A stretch of 12,614 nt of DNA, taken from the NCBI GenBank assembly GCA_030670605.1, contig DAOVBK010000018.1:1-12614 (forward strand), written 5' to 3'. The notes below the pieces were generated by a model. That model was not told where the DNA came from. It saw only the letters and a list, made by a program, of their open reading frames with translations, and made no database searches. This DNA comes from Candidatus Stahliibacteriota bacterium (GTDB lineage Bacteria > Hydrothermota > Tepidihabitantia > SM23-42). Of the stretch, positions 1 to 6,379 are shown in pieces. Made by a program: the position numbers and the translations under genes. Positions within the stretch are counted from its first letter, which is position 1; every line of letters begins with the position of its first letter.

Positions 1-27
1 GAAGAATCAGGAGGCAAACATGCCTGA
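1..27 (+). CDS. possible 3' end of upstream 2-oxoacid:ferredoxin oxidoreductase beta subunit (partial)
   Basis: Reading frame 1 is open from the window edge for eight codons (EESGGKHA) and stops at TGA 25-27, overlapping the start of the next gene by 8 nt (ATGCCTGA). Alpha, beta and gamma subunits of these oxidoreductases are usually encoded consecutively, so the beta subunit is the likely owner. Eight residues are too few to prove identity; this rests on context and frame only. Confidence 0.3.
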   Translation, partial: EESGGKHA

Positions 28-565
28 GATCAGATTTGCTGGATACGGTGGCCAGGGTATCATCCGATCAGGGATTATTGTGGGCAAGGCGGTTTCCATC
101 CATGATAACAGATTCGGCACGATGAGTCAGTCGTTTGGTCCTGAAGCGCGCGGCGGTGCGTGCAGTTCACAGCTTGTCGTTGCAGAGAGTAAAGTGTTGT
201 ATCCCTATATCACCACAGCTGACATTCTCGTCGCCATGTCACAGGAGGGCTATGAGAAATTCGAGTCAGAACTCAGTGAGAACGGCGTACTGCTGATGGA
301 TGAAGATTTGGTCAAGCCCAAGCCACCACGTGGTCAGATCAAGGTGTTCGCTATTCCGGCAACGCGGTTTGCTGAGCAGCTCGGAAGAAAAATCGTTGCC
401 AATGTGGTCATGCTCGGATTCTTCACGGCGGTGACTGATGTGGTTAGCCACGATGCAATGAAAAAGACCATTCCGAGCACGGTACCAGAGAAAGCAGTCG
501 ATTTGAATTTACAGGCATTTGAAAAGGGCTATGAGTTCGGCAAGAAACTTGTGGAGAAAGCCTAA
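20..565 (+). CDS. korC: 2-oxoacid:ferredoxin oxidoreductase, gamma subunit
   Basis: Predicted 181-residue gamma subunit of a CoA-dependent 2-oxoacid:ferredoxin oxidoreductase (2-oxoglutarate or branched-chain type), a cytoplasmic enzyme that links oxidative decarboxylation of 2-oxoacids to ferredoxin reduction, or the reverse carboxylation. Seen: the N-terminal glycine-rich motif GYGGQGI (residues 8-14), then SFGPEARGGACSS near 38-50 and the segment ILVAMSQEGY near 69-78, all hallmarks of the KorC/VorC-type gamma domain; the length is normal for a separate gamma subunit. ATG 20 is preceded by AGGAGG at 9-14 with a 5-nt gap, a strong ribosome binding site. Its likely partner genes lie before the window. 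Context links it to the ferredoxin-dependent Hdr proteins downstream. Substrate (2-oxoglutarate, 2-oxoisovalerate or another) cannot be decided from this subunit. Confidence 0.88.
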   Translation: MPEIRFAGYGGQGIIRSGIIVGKAVSIHDNRFGTMSQSFGPEARGGACSSQLVVAESKVLYPYITTADILVAMSQEGYEKFESELSENGVLLMDEDLVKPKPPRGQIKVFAIPATRFAEQLGRKIVANVVMLGFFTAVTDVVSHDAMKKTIPSTVPEKAVDLNLQAFEKGYEFGKKLVEKA

Positions 566-752
566 ATGCTATGTTCATACAGGCACTATTCCGTTCGAGG
601 AAACACAATATGAATACCGCACGCAGGTGGACGGAGGGCCTGCCGAACGTACAGACACTGACCGTTCCAGATAACAACACGTACTCTATAACATTTCTAC
701 TTATGGCAAAGCGTTCACGCGTGTGCGTGAGGGGTAAGGCTTTTTTAAGAAA
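566..752 (+). other. korC-selD spacer with a short hairpin
   Basis: No convincing gene. A 6-bp perfect hairpin (TCACGC at 715-720, GCGTGA at 725-730, loop GTGT) is followed ten bases later by six T (741-746). It could be a weak terminator or attenuator in front of selD, but the T run is not directly attached to the stem. TAA at 735-737 is in the selD frame and limits how far upstream selD can start. No tRNA cloverleaf, including tRNA-Sec, was found here, and there is no 8-nt periodicity like that of the later spacers. Confidence 0.3.
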
Positions 753-1796
753 ATGAATAATATCAGACTTACTACATACTCAAAGGCAGCTGGTTGAGCG
801 GCAAAGGTGTGTCAGTCTGACCTGATGCAGGTTTTGCATCAGCTGCCGATAATGAAAGACCCACGGATTCTCGTCGGTGATGAGAAGATGGACGATGCCG
901 GGGTATTTAAGATCGACGACAAAACGGCACTTGTTCAGAGTGTGGATGTTCTCACCCCGATTGCTGATGATCCGTATGTCTTTGGTGAGATTGCCGCGGC
1001 AAATGCATTGAGTGATCTGTATGCGATGGGCGCGCAGCCGATAACTGCCTTGAGTGTTTTGTGCTACAATCCTGATGAGCTCGAGAACAAAGTAGTCGGC
1101 ACGATACTTGCAGGTGTTGCCGCAAAGGTACATGAGGCTGGTGCTTTCATCATTGGTGGCCATACAATCAAAGATGTCGAGGTGAAGTGCGGGTTAGCGG
1201 TCACCGGTCTTATCGCACCGGATCGCATTGTTACCATTGATAACGCCAAGCCCGGTGATGAACTCATACTGACAAAACCACTCGGAACGGGCGTTATTTC
1301 GACTGCCCTCATGTCTGGTATTGCATCTTCGCGTGCTATTGAGAAGATTAACGATTCGATGAGACAACTCAACGCTGTTGCCTGTGATGCTATGCTCGCA
1401 GGCAGTGTTTGCTGCGCGACGGATGTCACTGGTTTTGGGTTGCTCGGTCATGCCCTGGAAATGACGCAGGCAAGCGATGTTAGTTTTATTATTAAGGCTG
1501 ATGCCGTACCGATTTTCGCGGAAGCGCTGGAATACGCACGCAAAGAGCAGTATCCTGGCGGCACAAGAGGAAATTTCGCGTATGTTGAGTCGCACGTGAC
1601 CTTTAGCACAGGGCTGCCGACTGAGCGAAAAATGCTTCTCTGTGATGCGCAGACATCTGGTGGTCTTTTAATTGCGGCTTCGAAACAAAATAGTGCAGAC
1701 ATAATACAGAAAATGACTGACAATGGTGTAACAACTGCTCATATTATTGGCAGTGTGATTGAGAAAAAGGAAAAGAGCATATATGTTGAACAGTAA
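753..1796 (+). CDS. selD: selenide, water dikinase (selenophosphate synthetase), selenocysteine-containing
   Basis: Makes selenophosphate from selenide and ATP, the selenium donor for Sec-tRNA synthesis. The frame reads from ATG 753 through an in-frame TGA at 795-797 (Sec15) to TAA 1794-1796, giving 347 residues, the usual SelD length. The N-terminus IRLTTYSKAAG-U-AAK aligns with E. coli SelD IRLTQYSHGAGCGCK: U15 falls on catalytic Cys17 and K18 on essential Lys20; the second E. coli Cys (Cys19) is Ala here. Further SelD motifs are VDVLTPIADDPYVFGEIAAANALSD in overlapping parts (for example VFGEIAAANALSD), IIGGHTIK and DVTGFGLLGHALEM. Starting at GTG 807, as a normal ORF call would do, deletes the active site. 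TAA 735-737 blocks a longer start. A SECIS-like hairpin follows the UGA. Sec-containing SelD is known in other bacteria (for example Haemophilus influenzae). It lies upstream of three further UGA codons that need its product. Confidence 0.95.
785..847 (+). promoter_or_regulatory. SECIS element of selD
   Basis: Perfect 8-bp upper stem (CTGATGCA at 822-829, TGCATCAG at 835-842) with the 5-nt loop GGTTT at 830-834. A lower 5-bp helix (GGCAG 785-789 with CTGCC 843-847) can close the structure with the UGA (795-797) in the internal loop. There are 32 nt between the UGA and the apical loop, and the loop starts with G, both within the bacterial SECIS model (UGA-to-loop distance about 16-37 nt, G in the first two loop bases). 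It should bind SelB. Confidence 0.85.
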
Positions 1797-1804
1797 TGGG
1801 ATTT

Positions 1805-1828
1805 GTGTGAGCATTCAAAGGCTCACGC
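1805..1828 (+). other. hairpin in the selD-hdrA spacer
   Basis: GTGTGAGC (1805-1812) pairs with GCTCACGC (1821-1828) over 8 bp with one G-U pair, loop ATTCAAAG. An outer 6-bp match (TGGGAT 1797-1802 with ATCCCA 1855-1860) could enclose it. There is no T tract, so it is not a typical intrinsic terminator; an RNA-processing or stability element is possible. AGGAGGT for the next gene lies at 1867-1873, outside the stem. Confidence 0.3.
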
Positions 1829-1879
1829 GTGATTTAGAAGGGATTGCTTGTATGATCCCAGCATCGAGGAGGTATTCAG

Positions 1880-4321
1880 ATGGAAGATGAGTTGAGGATT
1901 GGCGTCTTTGTTTGCGAATGTGGTTCCAATATCGCAGGTTCAGTGAATTGTGATGCGCTTGCGGAATTCGCGAAGGATTTGCCGGATGTTGTTTTTACGG
2001 TAAAGAACACGTATACCTGTTCAGATCCTGGCCAAGAAGAAGTCAAGAAGAATATTGTCGAACACAAGCTCAACCGGGTCGTCATTGCTGCCTGTTCTCC
2101 GCGAATGCACGAGGAAACATTCCGTCGATGTCTCGAAGCAGCAGATGTGAACGCCTATCTCCTGGAAATGGCGAATATCAGAGAACATTGTTCGTGGATG
2201 CATCTCCATGATAAAGAGAGTGCCACGGAAAAGGCAAAGGATATTATCAAGGCTGCAGTCGCACGGGCTCGTCATCTGGAACCGCAGACTGAATTGGAAT
2301 TTCCCGTTACGAAGAGAGCACTCGTCATCGGTGGTGGTGTCGCGGGCATACATGCTGCGCTTGATGTGGCAAATGCTGGTAATCAGGTATACTTGGTCGA
2401 GAAGTCGCCATCCATAGGAGGTGTCGCAGCCCAGCTCGATAAGATATATCCGAGTATGGACTGAGCGATATGAGTCCTGGGTCCCAGGATGATGGATGCC
2501 GGTAGGCATCCCAACATACAGCTCCTCACACTGTCTGAGATCGAAGAGGTAACAGGCTTCGTCGGCAACTTCCACGTCAGGGTTCGAAAGAAGGCGCGCT
2601 ATGTTGATGAAGGTGTGTGCAAGACGTGTCCCACGTGTGTAGAAGTGTGTCCGGTTGTCGTTCCCGATGGATTCCAAACCGGATTTTCCGTACGAAAGGC
2701 AATTCACATGCCCTTCCCGCAAGCAGTTCCATCTGCATATCTCATCAATATGGAAGATTGTCTTGGCAACAATCCGATCGCCTGCGGTAAGTGCGCTGAT
2801 GTGTGTGAACCAGGCGCGATTGACTATGACATGCAGGATGAGATCATAGAACTGGACGTCGGCGCTATTATTGTTGCGACAGGTATGGATTTCTACGACC
2901 CAACTGAACTCGATGAGTACGGCTATACCAAGTTTGACAATGTCGTGACCAATATTGAATTTGAGCGCCTGATGGGACCGACCGGCCCGGTCGCAGGTGA
3001 GTTGGTCAGGCCATCTGACAAAAAGAAACCGAAATCAGTCGCGTTTATTCAATGTGTTGGTTCTCGATCCCTCAAGCGTGGCAATCCATATTGTAGTAAT
3101 ATATGTTGCATGAACACAATAAAGGAAACACTGCTTCTCGAAGAGTATGATCCAACAATTGAAAAGAAAGTTTTCTACATTGATATCCGTGCATTCGGTA
3201 AGGGATTTGAGGATTTGTACAGACGCAGCAAAGAAACAGGAACCCGGTATATCCGAGGAATCCCCGGTCAGATTGCTGAACACCCGGAAACCAAGAATTT
3301 AATTCTGTACGTCGAGGACACGACAACCGGACAGATAGAAGAGCATGAGGTGGACATGGTTGTCCTCGCCCTTGGTGTGATACCTCGGGATGACGCAGGG
3401 ATTGTCCAGAGACTGCTTACCCTTTCGACGACTGCAGATGGTTTCTTCATGGAGGCACATCCCAAGTTGAAGCCGGCCGATGCGCCAAGTGCAGGTATAT
3501 TCTTTGCCGGCTGTTCTGAGTGCCCGAAGGATGTAAAGGATAGTGTCTTGCAGTCAGGCGCAGCAGCATCGCACGCCCAGATACTTTTCTCCGAAGGCAA
3601 GGTCACAATCGAAGCGCTCAATCCAGTTATCGATGACACGTTATGCAAGTACTGCGGTATTTGCGCCAAGGTATGTCCATACAAAGCGATCACATTTGTG
3701 CCGAAATCGAAAAAGCCACCTGAAGTGATCGTAGCAGCATGTCACGGGTGCGGCACATGTGGCGCTGAATGTCCGTTTGGCGCCATAACCATGCGTCATT
3801 TTTCCGATGCTCAGATACTGGCAATGGTCAGAAGCATACTCGAAGACAAGCCTGAGGAAAAAATCGTTGTCTTTGCGTGCAACTGGTGTTCGTATGCCGG
3901 TGCTGATTTTGCCGGTTCTTCACGACTGCAAATGCCACATACCGCTCGTCTCATACGGACCATGTGTTCGGGCAGAGTCGCTGATGAGTTTGTGCTCGAA
4001 TCCTTCAGGCGTGGCGCACCGATCGTCCTTGTATCTGGTTGCCACTTTGCCGACTGTCACTACATTGACGCGAATCGATACACGCAAAAGCGTGTTGAGA
4101 AACTGTGGGATAAACTCGAAAAGATTGGTATTCGTCCGGAGCGCCTGCAGCTCGAGTGGATTGCCGCATCTGAAGCAGTCAAGTTCAGCAGAGTAATGAA
4201 GGAACTCGAGGAAATGCGCACAAAGGTGACCAAAGAAGAAATCGAGCACACGATAAACGTACTTAATGAAGAAAGGAAGAAAGAGGAAGAAAAGAAGGCA
4301 AAGCAGAAAAAAAAGGAATGA
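1880..4321 (+). CDS. hdrA: HdrA-MvhD fusion with two predicted selenocysteines (UxxU)
   Basis: Predicted 813-residue iron-sulfur flavoprotein, the FAD-binding bifurcating subunit of a heterodisulfide-reductase-type complex with the electron-transfer subunit MvhD fused to its C-terminus. Seen, in order: N-terminal HdrA domain with Cys12, 14, 47, 72 and 104; FAD Rossmann motif GGGVAG at 151-156; the redox motif at 195-198, where both positions are TGA (2462-2464 and 2471-2473) so the protein reads MD-U-AI-U-VLGPRMM; inserted ferredoxin domain with Cys247/250/253/257 and 294/302/305/309; the HdrA core with FIQCVGSR and YCSNICC; two C-terminal [4Fe-4S] motifs (CKYCGICAKVCP, CHGCGTCGAECP); an MvhD domain from about 659 (FACNWCSYAGAD, MCSGRV, SGCHFADCHY); and a charged Lys/Glu tail from about 784. 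Strong AGGAGGT at 1867-1873, 6 nt before the ATG. The frame continues 610 codons beyond the second TGA with intact family motifs, and the paralogue at 6380 has Cys at the first position and TGA at the second, so decoding as Sec is much likelier than a stop. Without Sec the product would be a useless 194-residue piece. Confidence 0.92.
2475..2489 (+). promoter_or_regulatory. proximal SECIS-like hairpin, candidate for the first UGA of hdrA
   Basis: TCCTGG (2475-2480) pairs perfectly with CCAGGA (2484-2489), loop GTC; opening the last pair gives a 5-bp stem with loop GGTCC. It starts 10 nt after the UGA at 2462-2464, close to the 11-nt spacing of the E. coli fdhF minimal SECIS, and 15-16 nt separate that UGA from the loop. 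It is only 1 nt from the second UGA, too close to serve it. The equivalent bases in the paralogue (6549-6563), which lacks the first UGA, do not form this stem. Confidence 0.55.
2494..2511 (+). promoter_or_regulatory. distal SECIS hairpin of hdrA
   Basis: Perfect 7-bp stem GGATGCC (2494-2500) with GGCATCC (2505-2511), loop GGTA. It lies 27 nt (UGA to loop) from the second UGA and 36 nt from the first, both within the bacterial SECIS range. The same position after the single UGA of the paralogue has the same loop and a compensatory base-pair change, which supports selection on the RNA fold. Confidence 0.85.
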
Positions 4322-4323
4322 CC

Positions 4324-4379
4324 AGGTGACAAGGAGACGGGGAGACCAGGAGACTTGGTGAAAAGGAGACACGGAGAAT
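4324..4379 (+). repeat. 8-nt periodic tandem array A (seven units)
   Basis: Seven consecutive 8-nt units with consensus AGGAGACN: aggtgaca, aggagacg, gggagacc, aggagact, tggtgaaa, aggagaca, cggagaat. The array fills the spacer between the hdrA stop (TGA 4319-4321) and the selB GTG (4381). Each unit contains a GGAG- or GGTG-type core, and GGAG in the last unit (4373-4376) is the likely selB ribosome binding site. Far too short and without spacers for a CRISPR. Confidence 0.85.
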
Positions 4380-4380
4380 A

Positions 4381-6285
4381 GTGCAAAGAATCATCATCGG
4401 AACAGCGGGGCATGTAGATCATGGCAAGAGTGCGCTGGCAAAAGCACTGACCGGCGTGGATCCTGACCGTCTGCCTGAAGAGAAGAATCGTGAGATGACG
4501 ATTGATCTTGGTTTTGTATTTTTTCCAATCAGCGATGAGGATGAGGCAGCGATCATTGATGTTCCCGGGCATGAGCGGTTCATTAAGACAATGATTGCCG
4601 GTGCGAACAGTGTGCGTATGGTGCTTTTTGTCGTGGCTGCCGATGAAGGTGTCATGCCCCAGACCGTTGAACATTTTGATGTCTTGAAACTGCTCGACAT
4701 TGAACAAGGCATTATCGTCATTACCAAAACGGATAAGGTCGATAAAGAGTATGTCGCGCTTGTCGAAGACGATATCAAGTCACTGGTGAAAGGTTCTTTT
4801 CTGGAAGGAGCGCCAGTCTATCGTGTATCAACAGTGACGGGCGAGGGAATCGATGTATTGAAAAAAACGATTACCGAACAGTGTCTGGGAATGAAGCCTT
4901 TGCCACATGATGGTATTTTCCGGTGTCCGATTGACCGGATATTTAGTATGAAAGGATTTGGCGCTGTGGTTGCCGGGACTGTTGTTTCCGGTACACAGAA
5001 GAAAACAGACCCGGTTGAAGTTCTTCCGCTCGGAAAAAGGGCACGGATTCGCAATCTACAAGTCCACAATCAATCTGTTACCGAAGTCTTTGCCGGGCAG
5101 CGTACTGCATTCAACCTTGCCAACGTAGATCTGTCTGATATGTCCAGGGGCTATGAATTGAGCATACCTGACTATCTCAAACCAACGCAGGTCATCGATG
5201 CAAAGCTTGCGCTTCTTGCCAATGCAGCACGAACACTGACGAACAATCAAAGGATACGTTTGCACAAAGGAACATCTGAGGTGATGGCGCGTGTTATTAC
5301 GCTTGACAAACAAGACATTAAACCCGGGGAACACGGATATGTACGGTTCAAACTCGAGAAGCCGGTCGTAGCCGAGCGTAAGGAGCGATATGTTGTCCGA
5401 TCGTATTCACCAATGAGGGTCATTGGTGGAGGTCGTTTCCTCGAACCATATGCTTCTCAGACACGCCGTCTTGTGAGACGTGAACGGGCTGAGTATCTGC
5501 GTGCGATCGAAGACACGCACGACCGCGACCTCGTTGAGACAGTCGTCCTTCATGCGGCACATCCCATTACTGATGAGAAGGGATTAATGAGAGTGACAAA
5601 TCTGCCGTTCGATACGGTTGCGGCTGACACGAAAAGACTTCTTGATGAAGGAATTGTTCTGAAGATCAGAGATAATACAATCGTACATGCGAAAACACTC
5701 GCTGATTTGAAACAGCGCTGTCTCGGGGCAGTCGAACAGTACATCAAGAAATATCCCCTGAAGGTTGTAATGAGCAAAAGTGAGCTGGCAAAAGCGGTTC
5801 GAATATCCCGACCAGCACTTCTCGAGACGATACTCGAAAAACTCAGTCAAGAAGGTGCGGTTGAGGTGAGAGCAGATGGTGTGAAGAAGACTGGGGTCGA
5901 GCCGAAACTTTCAGCCGATGCCCAAAAAATTTCAGATGCGATTGAGCAGTATGTTATCAACTTTGGTTTCAGGCCATTTCGATTCATAGATATTACAGAC
6001 GCCTTTCCAAAAATATCCAAGGGAAGAATAAAGAACGTTTTTGACTATCTCTACAAGAATAATCTTTTGACTGAAATAACAGATGGAACGTATCTTCATA
6101 AGCACGTTTTGGAACAGGCAAAAAAGAAATTATTGGAACACTTGAAGGCAAAACAGACAATCCGTGCGATTGAATACAAGGAAGTCCTCGGTGTCTCGCG
6201 TAATACTGCACGAGACATTCTGGATTATTTTTTCGATCACGGCGTGACGGTCCGTGAAAAGGGCACGCACCGTCTGGTTGAATAG
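4381..6285 (+). CDS. selB: selenocysteine-specific elongation factor SelB
   Basis: GTPase of 634 residues that binds Sec-tRNA and the SECIS hairpin and delivers Sec to UGA codons on the ribosome. Seen: G1 motif AGHVDHGKS (9-17), switch region NREMTIDLGF (36-45) with the SelB/EF-Tu threonine at 40, G3 DVPGHE (60-65), G4 TKTD (115-118, the SelB form of NKxD), a second beta-barrel region with GFGAVVAGTVVSG near 190-205, and about 250 C-terminal residues after the barrel domains with winged-helix character that in bacteria bind SECIS RNA. Length is close to E. coli SelB (614). The start is GTG with GGAG at 4373-4376, which lies in the last unit of the upstream 8-nt array; no ATG fits the G1 motif. 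It sits between two of its own predicted client genes, so co-transcription with them is likely. Confidence 0.96.
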   Translation: MQRIIIGTAGHVDHGKSALAKALTGVDPDRLPEEKNREMTIDLGFVFFPISDEDEAAIIDVPGHERFIKTMIAGANSVRMVLFVVAADEGVMPQTVEHFDVLKLLDIEQGIIVITKTDKVDKEYVALVEDDIKSLVKGSFLEGAPVYRVSTVTGEGIDVLKKTITEQCLGMKPLPHDGIFRCPIDRIFSMKGFGAVVAGTVVSGTQKKTDPVEVLPLGKRARIRNLQVHNQSVTEVFAGQRTAFNLANVDLSDMSRGYELSIPDYLKPTQVIDAKLALLANAARTLTNNQRIRLHKGTSEVMARVITLDKQDIKPGEHGYVRFKLEKPVVAERKERYVVRSYSPMRVIGGGRFLEPYASQTRRLVRRERAEYLRAIEDTHDRDLVETVVLHAAHPITDEKGLMRVTNLPFDTVAADTKRLLDEGIVLKIRDNTIVHAKTLADLKQRCLGAVEQYIKKYPLKVVMSKSELAKAVRISRPALLETILEKLSQEGAVEVRADGVKKTGVEPKLSADAQKISDAIEQYVINFGFRPFRFIDITDAFPKISKGRIKNVFDYLYKNNLLTEITDGTYLHKHVLEQAKKKLLEHLKAKQTIRAIEYKEVLGVSRNTARDILDYFFDHGVTVREKGTHRLVE

Positions 6286-6365
6286 TTGGATGGCTACATG
6301 GTTGGATAGCTGGATGGTTGTATGGTTTAACGATCCAACAATACAACTATCCAACTATATGACTA
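6286..6365 (+). repeat. 8-nt periodic array B with inverted halves
   Basis: Ten contiguous 8-nt units fill the spacer after the selB stop. The first five are of the TTGGATGG type (6286-6325); after a switch unit (tttaacga, 6326-6333) they become the complementary TCCAACTA type (6334-6365). The halves fold: GTTGGATAG 6301-6309 pairs with CTATCCAAC 6347-6355 (9 bp) and TTGTAT 6318-6323 with ATACAA 6341-6346 (6 bp), leaving an 8-nt bulge (6310-6317) exactly one unit long. The in-frame stop TAA and GGGGG before hdrA follow directly. Confidence 0.85.
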
Positions 6366-6379
6366 AATAAGGGGGTCTT

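Noticed and set aside
715..746. Intrinsic terminator before selD
   Set aside because: The T run is ten bases away from a 6-bp stem; kept only as a low-confidence spacer hairpin.
566..752. tRNA-Sec gene (selC) next to selD
   Set aside because: A TTCGA word at about 590 looked like a T-loop, but no matching 5-bp T-stem, acceptor stem or TCA anticodon arm could be built.
571..756. 61-codon ORF in the korC-selD spacer
   Set aside because: No recognisable motif, no ribosome binding site, overlaps the selD start; composition looks like spacer.
2462..2473. The two TGAs as true stops, making hdrA a pseudogene or two genes
   Set aside because: The frame is continuous with all HdrA motifs on both sides, the same motif with one TGA occurs in the second hdrA, hairpins follow, and selD and selB are adjacent.
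2021..2722. 233-codon ORF on the minus strand inside hdrA
   Set aside because: Shadow of the strongly coding plus strand; no known motif, and it overlaps conserved HdrA sequence.
4319..4321. TGA at the end of the first hdrA as a further Sec codon, since the frame stays open to 4380
   Set aside because: The downstream frame only translates the 8-nt array, the MvhD domain is already complete, and there is no Cys-equivalent motif at this point.
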